A stretch of DNA of 10,140 nucleotides from Chloroflexota bacterium (GTDB lineage: Bacteria; Chloroflexota; Dehalococcoidia; SM23-28-2; RBG-16-64-32), in assembly GCA_022560365.1 (NCBI GenBank), contig JADFTG010000024.1, positions 1 through 10,140 on the forward strand, written 5' to 3'. Below, piece by piece: positions 1-6,256 of this stretch (positions within the stretch are counted from its first letter, which is position 1; the number at the start of each line of letters is the position of its first letter). The notes under the pieces are model-generated. The model was not told where the DNA came from. It made no database searches and was given only the letters and a program-made list of their open reading frames with translations. The position numbers were made by a program, and so were the translations under genes.

Positions 1-47
1 CTGCCCCCGCTACCGGCGAGTTTCAGACCGCACGAAGGAGCTTCCCC

Positions 48-215
48 ATGGCAGAGAACGACGAAGACGAAGGCCAGGAAAAGAAAAAGGGAGGCGGTAA
101 GAAGCGCCTCTTCGGCCTCCTGGCGATCGTCGGCGCCATCATCGCAGTGTTTACGTTCTGGCGACGCCGCGGCGACGGTGACGGCGACGACGTCGATGAC
201 GACGACGATATCTAG
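48..215 (+). CDS. Small single-pass membrane protein (55 aa), function unknown
   Basis: This short ORF runs from ATG to TAG, with a GAAGGAG ribosome binding site at 34-40, 7 nt before the start. The 55-residue product has four clear parts. The N-terminus is acidic (residues 2-9), followed by a Lys/Gly-rich stretch (12-20). One hydrophobic helix spans about 21-38 and is followed by Arg-Arg-Arg (39-41). The tail alternates Gly and Asp and ends in five Asp residues and Ile. Positive charge flanks the helix on both sides, so topology is ambiguous. I do not recognise a family. It lies 52 nt upstream of the metallo-hydrolase gene on the same strand and may be cotranscribed with it. The good ribosome binding site and an amphipathic layout that out-of-frame DNA would rarely produce support a real gene. 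Its role is unknown; anchoring or scaffolding through the charged tail is only a guess. Confidence 0.7.
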   Translation: MAENDEDEGQEKKKGGGKKRLFGLLAIVGAIIAVFTFWRRRGDGDGDDVDDDDDI

Positions 216-267
216 ACTGCCGGTCCACTACCCTGGCTACGATTTCACCACCTGACACCCTCGCCTG

Positions 268-915
268 ATGGAGATCGTCTGGCTCGGACACTCCTCCTTT
301 CGCATCCGCGCGCGCGAAGCGACTGTCATAACGGATCCCTGTCCGCCATCCACCGGCTACTCCATCGGCAAGCCGACGGCGGACATCGTCACGCTCAGCC
401 ACGCCCACGACGACCACACCTACCTCAAGGCCGTCGCCGGTAAGCCGACCGTCATCGACAGCATAGGCGAATACGAGATCTCCGGTGCCTTCTTGACCTC
501 GATCCTGACCTACCACGACGGGGAGAGGGGTGGCGAACGAGGCAAGAACCTGACCTTTGTGATCGAGATGGAGGGCATCAAGATCTGTCACCTGGGTGAC
601 CTGGGACACGCCCCCACGGCCGACCAGGCGGAGGGTATGACTGGCGCCGATGTCCTCATGATCCCCGTCGGCGGCGACTCGACGATCGACGGCGCCAAGG
701 CGGCGGAGATCGTCCCGATGCTCGATGCCCGCATCGTCATCCCGATGCACTACAAGACGCCCGTCGCCAGGGGCAACCTGGAGCCGGCGGACCGCTTCCT
801 CAAGGAGATGCAGGCGACCGCGGTCCAGGCGCAGCCAAAGCTCTCGCTCAGCTACAACACGGTCCCTTCGGACACTCAAGTGATTCTGCTGGACTACCGC
901 GGCAAGAACAGCTAG
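268..915 (+). CDS. MBL-fold metal-dependent hydrolase (UlaG-like / Lactamase_B_3 type)
   Basis: The product is a 215-residue cytoplasmic metallo-beta-lactamase-fold hydrolase with no signal peptide. The N-terminus has the GHSSF strand-loop typical of the UlaG-like branch (7-11), then Asp23. The metal motif HxHxDH is present as H45-A-H47-D-D49-H50. Further ligands are the HLGDLGH segment (108-114, with D111) and H161 in IPMHYKTP. The length is normal for small stand-alone members. Family members act on varied phosphoesters and lactones, so the substrate cannot be read from the sequence. Residues 84-93 form a Gly/Glu/Arg-rich loop before the next strand. There is no convincing ribosome binding site before the ATG at 268. 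The N-terminal MEIVWLGHSSF matches the family start, so I keep this codon; translation may be leaderless or coupled to the small gene upstream. The 3' end converges on the M23 gene, 57 nt away. Confidence 0.9.
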   Translation: MEIVWLGHSSFRIRAREATVITDPCPPSTGYSIGKPTADIVTLSHAHDDHTYLKAVAGKPTVIDSIGEYEISGAFLTSILTYHDGERGGERGKNLTFVIEMEGIKICHLGDLGHAPTADQAEGMTGADVLMIPVGGDSTIDGAKAAEIVPMLDARIVIPMHYKTPVARGNLEPADRFLKEMQATAVQAQPKLSLSYNTVPSDTQVILLDYRGKNS

Positions 916-972
916 CGTAGCGCCGGCCGCGCACGACGAAGTACGCCGCGTGGACCATCATGCGCGGGGATT

Positions 973-2163
973 CTACGGCAGATAGGCGAGGGGGTCCACG
1001 GGGATGCCGCCGGACCAGAGCTCGAAGTGCAGGTGCGGGCCGGTCGAATAGCCAGTGCTGCCGAGCGCGCCTATGGCGTCTCCCTGGTTCACCCACTGGC
1101 CCTGCACAACCCAGACCTCCGAGAGGTGGCCGTACGTCGTGCGGAACCCGTTGCCGTGGTCAACGATGACGTGATAACCGAGGCCCCAGTCGTCCCAGGC
1201 CGCCAGGATTACGGTGCCGCTGGCGGCGGCGGCGATCGGCGTTCCCCAGCTACCGAAACCATCGAGGTCGATGCCCTTGTGGTAGCTGGCGCCGCCTGGC
1301 TCGCCGAAATACGTCGTCAGTGAGCCGTAGTACGGCCAGATGAATCCAACGCTGGCCACTGGTGCAGGGGCAGGGGCCGGCGTGTCGAAGTCGATCCCCG
1401 CTGGCACCGGTCCCGAGACGGGGTCGAGGCCGTCGTCGATAAGCACGGGCGCGGTCGTCGGTGGCGGGACGGCGCCCGGGATGACCAGCACCGTGCCGTC
1501 GATCAAGCTGTCCGGCGAGGTCAAGTCGTTCGGCGCGTAGCTGACGATCGAGTCCACGGTGACGTCGTAGTAAGCGGCGATGTCGCCCAGCGTGTCACCG
1601 AGCGTGACGTTGTAAACGATTCCGTCGACGCCGGGGACGAGCAACGTGCTGCCGATGTACAGGAGGTCCGGGTCGACGCTCACCAGGGGGTTGTTCCAGA
1701 GCAGGTAGGCCTCGCTGATGCCGTAGTTGGCGGCGATCCCGCCCATCGTGTCGCCCGGCTGAATGGTGTAGGTGAAGAACGAAGGAAGCGGCTCCTGGAC
1801 CGTGGCCACCAACTCTGCGGTCGGCTCCGGTGCGGGGGATGCCGTAGTGGCGGCGATCTCGGCCTCGTGGCGGGCGATCAGGGAGGGCACCGTGGAGATG
1901 AGCGCTGCGGGCTTCAGGTAGCCGGCCCGGGCCTCGGCCACGGGCCCGGCCTGGATGCTGGAGACGGCTACAGGGTTGGAGTCAGTGACACTCCCGGCGA
2001 CGGCCGTGACGACGGCGACGAATGCCAGTGCGAGGAGAAGACCGTGCAGCGCGTAATGCCGGTATTGAGTGAGCGACTGCCCGGCAGCTTTCAGGCGAGA
2101 CGACTGCTCTTCACGTTCCGGCTGGAATTGGCCACGCCGGCGTGGAGCGTGCGGGTCGCGTAT
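973..2163 (-). CDS. Membrane-anchored LysM-LysM-M23 peptidase (probable ATA start)
   Basis: This is a cell-wall-binding zinc endopeptidase. Counting from the GTG at 1941 (322 aa), LysM1 is about 58-104 and LysM2 about 110-156. A Pro/Ala-rich linker (157-195) follows, then the M23 (LytM/lysostaphin-type) domain from about 200 to 322. The M23 domain has H221 and D225 (HKGID), H272 (YGHLS) and H303-L-H305 (PHLHFELW), so the zinc and catalytic set is complete. Starting at 1941 would leave the protein with no export signal. The frame stays open to a stop at 2257-2259 and encodes a basic N-terminus plus a hydrophobic helix (LLLALAFVVAVVTAVAG). No ATG, GTG or TTG lies in that upstream stretch. A strong ribosome binding site (2169-2176) faces an ATA codon at 2163, which gives 396 aa with a membrane helix at about 38-57. 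I therefore call 2163, with 1941 as the conventional fallback. Family members cleave peptidoglycan cross-links or act as non-lytic regulators. Confidence 0.88.
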   Translation of the reverse strand: MRDPHAPRRRGQFQPEREEQSSRLKAAGQSLTQYRHYALHGLLLALAFVAVVTAVAGSVTDSNPVAVSSIQAGPVAEARAGYLKPAALISTVPSLIARHEAEIAATTASPAPEPTAELVATVQEPLPSFFTYTIQPGDTMGGIAANYGISEAYLLWNNPLVSVDPDLLYIGSTLLVPGVDGIVYNVTLGDTLGDIAAYYDVTVDSIVSYAPNDLTSPDSLIDGTVLVIPGAVPPPTTAPVLIDDGLDPVSGPVPAGIDFDTPAPAPAPVASVGFIWPYYGSLTTYFGEPGGASYHKGIDLDGFGSWGTPIAAAASGTVILAAWDDWGLGYHVIVDHGNGFRTTYGHLSEVWVVQGQWVNQGDAIGALGSTGYSTGPHLHFELWSGGIPVDPLAYLP

Positions 2164-2168
2164 GTTAA

Positions 2169-2176
2169 ACCTCCCT
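2169..2176 (-). promoter_or_regulatory. Ribosome binding site that sets the M23 start
   Basis: The minus strand reads AGGGAGGT, followed by TTAAC and then ATA at 2163-2161. The GGGAGG core lies 6 nt from ATA, which is ideal spacing. The nearest in-frame ATG, GTG or TTG is 222 nt downstream. This site is the main reason to place the start at a non-canonical codon. Confidence 0.6.
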
Positions 2177-2255
2177 ATTGTCGGGTCCAGGCGTGCCTTT
2201 GGTCTGGGCCCGGCTCCAGTCTGGTTCCTGTTAGTTCTGCACGTTTTCGCGGGGA

Positions 2256-2285
2256 ATTATACCCCATTTGTCGAGATTTTCACAA
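2256..2285 (-). promoter_or_regulatory. Sigma-70-type promoter for the M23 gene
   Basis: On the minus strand there is a perfect -10 TATAAT (2261-2256) and a -35 TTGTGA (2285-2280, 4 of 6 matches), separated by 18 bp. Transcription would begin near 2249, giving a leader of about 85 nt before the ATA codon. The -10 sits inside GGGG-AATTATA-CCCC on the + strand (2251-2265), so a regulator could bind there. The promoter lies between rho and the M23 gene, so the peptidase is probably transcribed on its own. Confidence 0.6.
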
Positions 2286-2428
2286 ATTGACAGGTTATCG
2301 ACCGTCCCGAACAAGCTCATGATTCAAGTACAGAGTTTCGCTGCTTACGCGCTTACGATCAACCCGTGTGTGACGTGCGGACGCGCGGGATTAGGAGAGG
2401 TTGCGAGAGATTGCGGCGCGCTGGGAGG

Positions 2429-3688
2429 CTAAATCGCTTCTTTAAGCGTCGCCAGGAACTCTGCGTTCGTCTTGGTGCGCGACAGACGGTCCAAAATCAA
2501 CTCGGTGGATTCACCCGAGTTTGACTGGCTGCCGACGAGCGAGGTCATCCGGCGCAGGAGAACGATGCGCTTGTGCGTATCCTCGTCCAGCAGCAGGTCG
2601 TCGCGGCGGGTGCCGCTCTTCTGGATGTCGATCGAGGGGTAGACGCGCTTTTCGGAGAGTCGGCGGTCCAGCCACAGCTCCCAGTTGCCGGTGCCTTTGA
2701 ACTCCTCGAAGATCACTTCGTCCATGCGGCTTCCGGTGTCGACGAGGCAGGTCGCGAGGATGGTCAGGCTGGCGCCGCCTTCGACATTGCGGGCGGCGCC
2801 GAACAGCCGCTTTGGCGGGTGCAGGGCGACCGGGTCGATGCCGCCGGAAAGCGTGCGGCCGGACGATGGCAGCGCCAGGTTGTAGGCGCGGGTGAGGCGC
2901 GTGATGCCGTCGAGGAGGACCAGGACGTGCCGGCCGCCCTCGACTAGGCGCTTGGCCCGCTCCAGCGCCAGCTCGGCCACACGCGTCTGCTCCGCTACGG
3001 GATCGTCGAAGGTCGCGGCGACGACTTCGGCGTCGATGACGGAGCGCCGCCAGTCGGTGACCTCTTCCGGTCGCTCGCCGATCAGCACGACGATGATGTA
3101 GATGTCTTCGTAGCGCTTGGCTGTGGCGGCGGCGATCGTCTTGAGAAGGATCGTCTTGCCGGCCTTGGGCGGCGAGACGATGAGGCCCCGCTGGCCACGG
3201 CCAACTGGTGCTATGAGGTCGATCACGCGGGTCGACAGGTTGGTGACGCCTTCCTCAAGCCGGATCATCTCGTCCGGGAAGATCGGCGTTAGCTGCTCGA
3301 AGTACGGCCGCTTCTTGGCGGTTTCGGGGTCGAGGCCGTTGATCGCGTCCACGCGCAGCAGGCCGTAATACTTCTCTGAGTCCTTGGGCTGGCGGACGGC
3401 TCCCATTACGTAGTCGCCGGAACGCAGCGCGAAGCGGCGGATCTGCGTCTGGGAGACGTAGACGTCGCTGAGGCTGGGGCTCAGGCCATCCGTGCGCAGG
3501 AAGCCGAAGCCGTCGGAGGCCATCTCCAGGATGCCGCCGGCGAAGTAGTTGCCTTCGCTCTCGGCCTTGGCCTGCATGATCTTGAAGACGAGGTCCTGCT
3601 TGCGCAGCCCGCTGGCGCTGACGCCCAACTCCTTGGCGACGTCAACCAGTTCGTCCTTTGTCTTGATTTCGAGTTCGGTGAGGTTCAA
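2429..3688 (-). CDS. rho: Transcription termination factor Rho
   Basis: Rho is a hexameric RNA-dependent ATPase/helicase that binds nascent transcripts and releases RNA polymerase. The start is TTG at 3688, giving MNLTELEIK, which lines up with the well-known Rho N-terminus; the protein is 419 aa, the usual length. An upstream in-frame TTG at 3706 has no ribosome binding site. In order, the protein has an N-terminal helical domain (to about 45) and a cold-shock-like RNA-binding domain with the RNP1-type DGFGFL (59-64) and [10 protein letters not shown]. The P-loop is PPKAGKT (173-179). The Walker B strand is VLVLLD (255-260), the Q-loop region is about 272-294, and the R-loop [10 protein letters not shown] is 331-340. 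The arginine-finger region SGTRRDD is near 358-364. No catalytic motif is missing. Rho is often autoregulated through its leader; the 158 nt upstream hold two adjacent hairpins and a possible short ORF. Identification is very secure. Confidence 0.98.
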   Translation of the reverse strand: MNLTELEIKTKDELVDVAKELGVSASGLRKQDLVFKIMQAKAESEGNYFAGGILEMASDGFGFLRTDGLSPSLSDVYVSQTQIRRFALRSGDYVMGAVRQPKDSEKYYGLLRVDAINGLDPETAKKRPYFEQLTPIFPDEMIRLEEGVTNLSTRVIDLIAPVGRGQRGLIVSPPKAGKTILLKTIAAATAKRYEDIYIIVVLIGERPEEVTDWRRSVIDAEVVAATFDDPVAEQTRVAELALERAKRLVEGGRHVLVLLDGITRLTRAYNLALPSSGRTLSGGIDPVALHPPKRLFGAARNVEGGASLTILATCLVDTGSRMDEVIFEEFKGTGNWELWLDRRLSEKRVYPSIDIQKSGTRRDDLLLDEDTHKRIVLLRRMTSLVGSQSNSGESTELILDRLSRTKTNAEFLATLKEAI

Positions 3689-3693
3689 GTTAA

Positions 3694-3697
3694 CTCC
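3694..3697 (-). promoter_or_regulatory. Ribosome binding site that decides the rho start
   Basis: GGAG on the minus strand is followed by TTAAC and the TTG at 3688, a spacing of 5 nt. It lies downstream of the other candidate TTG at 3706, so it supports the shorter start, which also matches the conserved N-terminus of Rho. Confidence 0.65.
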
Positions 3698-3744
3698 ATA
3701 TAGCAATAGAGGGTGAGGATGCGCTCAAGTGAGGGATGCCTCGG

Positions 3745-3798
3745 TTAGAAGAGTATGGGGGAAGGGTCTTGCGACCACCGCCCGCAGGCGGTCTCCAT
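3745..3798 (-). CDS. Possible 17-residue leader ORF upstream of rho
   Basis: ATG at 3798 to TAA at 3745 encodes METACGRWSQDPSPILF. A GGAG lies 8 nt before the ATG. A second, overlapping ORF from GTG at 3802 (25 aa, stop at 3725) is equally possible. The ORF covers the two hairpins in the rho leader. Leader ORFs are known upstream of rho in enterobacteria (rhoL). Nothing here shows homology to it, and an ORF this short can arise by chance. Confidence 0.2.
   Translation of the reverse strand: METACGRWSQDPSPILF
3765..3792 (-). promoter_or_regulatory. Two adjacent hairpins in the rho leader
   Basis: Read on the minus strand, ACCGCC-TGCG-GGCGGT (3792-3777) is followed with no gap by GGTC-GCAA-GACC (3776-3765), the latter with a GNRA-type tetraloop. 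No U-run follows, so this is not a standard intrinsic terminator. It could be the 3' end structure of the pyrG operon transcript or part of rho autoregulation. I could not resolve a convincing rho promoter; the best -10-like string is TCTAAT, without a matching -35. Confidence 0.4.
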
Positions 3799-3864
3799 TC
3801 ACGGTACTCCAATCGTATTAGACGCGCAACACCCTTCCGTCGTTAGCTCGAAGGCTCTCAGTGG

Positions 3865-4344
3865 CTAACCCGGCCGGAACACGCTGAGCGCTACCATCGC
3901 CGGCACCAGGATCGTAGCGATGCCGCCGAATACTAACGGTACGCTGTCTGCCATCGCCTCTTCCATCTCCGGCGTCGCTTTGCCGCGGCGCTCAGCCATC
4001 AGCGCGGCGATGCGCGCCCGGCGCAGGCCCATCCCGATCAGCGGGATGCAGACGAGCAGCGTCACGATATACATCGCCTCGACGCCCAGCAGCCACGGCG
4101 TCGTCACGAAGTTGTAGTCCAGCTGACCCCAGAGGAAGAGCCCCGTCGTCGCCACGGCGATGGCGCCCGGCACCAGGAGGAGGCCCTCATAGTGCGTCGC
4201 CTCGCTGAACGCAACTACCCTGGTGCTGACCTCCGGTGCCTGCCAGCCGCGTACGAGCGCGAGTTGGACGGAAGTGAGCCCGGCCGCGTACCAGAGCGCG
4301 GCCAGCAGGTGCAGGAAGACGAAGACTTCGTCGACTGTCGACAC
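3865..4344 (-). CDS. Four-helix integral membrane protein, DUF2269-like
   Basis: This 159-residue protein is mostly hydrophobic, with predicted helices near 7-30, 53-73, 83-106 and 134-156. The FLHLLAALWYAAGL opening of helix 1 (10-23), with H12 and W18, together with the four-helix layout and length, resembles the uncharacterised DUF2269 membrane family. The loop at 107-131 is basic and then acidic (MGLRRARIAALMAERRGK, then EMEEAMAD). The start is GTG at 4344, only 3 nt after the pyrG stop, with no clear ribosome binding site, so translation is probably coupled to pyrG. No catalytic motif is evident beyond conserved-looking His12 and His51. The helix-1 histidine could suggest a cofactor-binding membrane protein, but that is speculation. 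The family assignment is tentative; the gene itself is well supported by frame, composition and operon position. Confidence 0.75.
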   Translation of the reverse strand: MSTVDEVFVFLHLLAALWYAAGLTSVQLALVRGWQAPEVSTRVVAFSEATHYEGLLLVPGAIAVATTGLFLWGQLDYNFVTTPWLLGVEAMYIVTLLVCIPLIGMGLRRARIAALMAERRGKATPEMEEAMADSVPLVFGGIATILVPAMVALSVFRPG

Positions 4345-4347
4345 GGT

Positions 4348-6036
4348 CTAGTGGGGCGCGCGTGAGCGTGAGGACGCGGATGCCTTCCGGCGTGAAGGCC
4401 TGTCGGCTGCCGTGGATGACTTCTTGCGGCTCCTGGCCTTCCGCTCCAGCGCAGCGCGGACGAAGCCGTCAAAGAGCGGGTGCGGCCGGCCGGGCCGTGA
4501 GCGCAGCTCCGGGTGGAATTGCGTGCCGATCATAAAGGGGTGGTTGCGGATCTCACAGATCTCGACGAGCCCGCCGTCCGGCGACGTCCCGCTGGCGATC
4601 AAGCCGGCCCGCGCAAACTCTTCGCGGAACTCGTTGTTGAACTCGTAGCGATGGCGGTGCCGCTCCGACGTCTCGTTGGCGCCGTAGGCCTCGCGTGTGA
4701 TGGTCCCAGGCTCGAGTCGGCAAGGGTAACTTCCGAGGCGCATCGTGCCGCCCTTGTCGACGACGCGCTGCTGTTCGTCGAGGAGCGTGATCACCGGGTA
4801 GGCCGTCTCGGGCGCGAGCTCAGTCGAGTTGACGTCTTCAGTGCCGAAGTGGTCACGGGCGAATTCGACGACCATCGCCTGCAGGCCAAGGCAGAGGCCC
4901 AGATAGGGCACGTTGTTCAGCCGCGCGTATCGCGTCGCATCGACTTTGCCCTCGAAGCCGCGCTCGCCGAAGCCACCGGGTACGATGATGCCGTCCATGT
5001 TCGCCAGCAGCACTTCGGACTTGGTCTTTGCCACTTCCTCTGAGTGAACCCAGTGGATGTGCACACCCGAATCGTTCTGGACGCCGGCGTGGATCAGCGC
5101 TTCTTTCACGGAGAGGTAGGCGTCGGGCAGCTCAACGTACTTGCCGACAACGGCGATCTCGAGTGAGTGCTGAGGGTTCAACAGGCGCTCGACCCAGGCC
5201 TTCCACTCGTCAAGGTCCTTCGAGGCCGATGCGATGTTCAGGCGGTCGGTGATGAAGTCGCCCAGGCCGGCCTCCTCGAGGACGAGCGGCACCTGGTAGA
5301 TGCTGGGCATCGTCATCAGCGGGATCACCGCCTGTGGTTCGACGTCGCAAAAGAGCGAGATCTTGTCCCGGATCTCGTCGGAAATCGGAATGTCCGAGCG
5401 GCAGGCGATGACGTCCGGCTGGATACCGACGGAGCGCAACTCGCGGACGGAGTGTTGGGTGGGCTTCGTCTTCAACTCGGCGGTCGTCGAGATGTAGGGG
5501 AGGAGAGTAACGTGGATTGCCAGCGTATCGTCGCGGCCTTCCTCCTTGCGCATCTGGCGGATCGCCTCGAGGAACGGCTGGCTTTCGATGTCGCCGACCG
5601 TGCCGCCTACTTCGACAATCACGACGTCGGCGCCTGACTCGCGGCCCATGCCGCGGATGCGTTCCTTGATCTCGTTGGTGACGTGGGGGATCGGCTGGAT
5701 CGTGCGGCCCAGGTAGTCGCCGCGGCGCTCGCGTTGGATCACCGCCTGGTAGATCTGGCCGCTGGAAACGGAGGAACTGCGTGAGAGGTCCTGGTCCAGG
5801 AAGCGCTCGTAGTGGCCGAGGTCGAGGTCGGTCTCTGCGCCGTCGGCGGTGACGAAGACTTCGCCGTGCTGATAAGGCGACATCGTACCGGGGTCGACGT
5901 TCAGGTACGGGTCTAGCTTCTGGACTACGACAGAGATGCCACGTGACTTGAGGAGCCTGCCGATGGAGGCGGTAGTGATCCCCTTGCCTACGGAACTCAC
6001 GACGCCACCCGTGACGAATATGTACTTGGTCGCCAT
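4348..6036 (-). CDS. pyrG: CTP synthase (glutamine-hydrolysing)
   Basis: PyrG converts UTP to CTP using ATP and glutamine, the last step of de novo pyrimidine nucleotide synthesis; it is cytoplasmic and works as a tetramer. The synthetase domain (1 to about 275) opens with [19 protein letters not shown], including the P-loop (10-19), and continues with [12 protein letters not shown] (41-52) and [12 protein letters not shown] (141-152). The class I glutamine amidotransferase domain (about 290-530) has the oxyanion PGGFG (353-357), the nucleophile C382 in GLCLG, and H508 with E510 in FHPE. The length is 562 aa, slightly above the usual 530-550, because of a Lys/Arg/Ser-rich low-complexity tail (about 533-562). 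The ATG at 6036 is secure: the N-terminus is canonical and an in-frame TAG lies 15 nt upstream. The leader contains a hairpin directly before the start and a distant strong ribosome binding site, which suggests translational control. Confidence 0.98.
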   Translation of the reverse strand: MATKYIFVTGGVVSSVGKGITTASIGRLLKSRGISVVVQKLDPYLNVDPGTMSPYQHGEVFVTADGAETDLDLGHYERFLDQDLSRSSSVSSGQIYQAVIQRERRGDYLGRTIQPIPHVTNEIKERIRGMGRESGADVVIVEVGGTVGDIESQPFLEAIRQMRKEEGRDDTLAIHVTLLPYISTTAELKTKPTQHSVRELRSVGIQPDVIACRSDIPISDEIRDKISLFCDVEPQAVIPLMTMPSIYQVPLVLEEAGLGDFITDRLNIASASKDLDEWKAWVERLLNPQHSLEIAVVGKYVELPDAYLSVKEALIHAGVQNDSGVHIHWVHSEEVAKTKSEVLLANMDGIIVPGGFGERGFEGKVDATRYARLNNVPYLGLCLGLQAMVVEFARDHFGTEDVNSTELAPETAYPVITLLDEQQRVVDKGGTMRLGSYPCRLEPGTITREAYGANETSERHRHRYEFNNEFREEFARAGLIASGTSPDGGLVEICEIRNHPFMIGTQFHPELRSRPGRPHPLFDGFVRAALERKARSRKKSSTAADRPSRRKASASSRSRAPH

Positions 6037-6038
6037 AT

Positions 6039-6055
6039 GCCCCCTGACTGGGGGC
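6039..6055 (-). promoter_or_regulatory. GC hairpin between ribosome binding site and pyrG start
   Basis: On the minus strand GCCCCC-AGTCA-GGGGGC forms a perfect 6-bp all-GC stem with a 5-nt loop, ending 2 nt before the pyrG ATG. Its 3' arm carries a G-run at the place where a ribosome binding site would normally sit. Its 5' arm lies 3 nt after a strong AGGAG. Folding either hides the proximal G-run or brings the distant ribosome binding site into range. The structure is plain in the sequence; its role is inferred. Confidence 0.7.
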
Positions 6056-6058
6056 TAT

Positions 6059-6065
6059 CTCCTCT
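6059..6065 (-). promoter_or_regulatory. Strong but distant pyrG ribosome binding site
   Basis: AGAGGAG on the minus strand ends 22 nt before the pyrG ATG, too far for normal initiation. Leaving out the 17-nt hairpin at 6039-6055 makes the effective spacing 5 nt. No in-frame start codon lies between, because TAG is the in-frame codon just after the site. Confidence 0.5.
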
Positions 6066-6123
6066 CGCGCTCGCCCTGAGCTTGCCGTTATCGCCGGCAG
6101 GTTCGAAGGGACGCCCAGTTAGG

Positions 6124-6154
6124 ATCATACAGGAATCCAGAACGAGTGTGTCAA
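6124..6154 (-). promoter_or_regulatory. Sigma-70-type promoter for pyrG
   Basis: The minus strand has a perfect -35 TTGACA (6154-6149) and a -10 TATGAT (6129-6124, 5 of 6 matches), separated by 19 bp, slightly long. Transcription would begin around 6116-6120. The bases there read AACTGGGC, so a start at the first G of GGGC (6116) is possible. The leader to the pyrG start is about 80 nt. Confidence 0.55.
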
Positions 6155-6219
6155 GAGATTGGCGGCGCTCCCCCACAAAGAGGAGGTCGCGCGGCCATGA
6201 TCTCACACGCTGCCGCCGG

Positions 6220-6225
6220 TATACT
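6220..6225 (+). promoter_or_regulatory. Candidate -10 box for the M16 gene
   Basis: TATACT (5 of 6 matches to the -10 consensus) lies 31 nt before the TTG at 6257. Transcription would begin near 6232, after the alternative ATG at 6197, so this box favours the TTG start. I see no good -35 at the proper distance. A similar box in a similar context precedes the enoyl-CoA hydratase gene. Confidence 0.4.
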
Positions 6226-6256
6226 GAGGCCACTCTCACATCTGAATGGAGGCGTC

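Noticed and set aside
151..879. 242-aa ORF antisense to the MBL hydrolase gene
   Set aside because: It is the complement frame of a clear gene and is His/Arg/Asp-rich and low-complexity.
2287..2292. Perfect TTGACA on the + strand as a promoter
   Set aside because: No -10 lies at 16-19 bp downstream (the position reads AACAAG), and no + strand gene follows it.
3745..3864. Intrinsic terminator between the DUF2269-like gene and rho
   Set aside because: The hairpins are short and followed by a C-rich stretch, not a T-run, on the minus strand.
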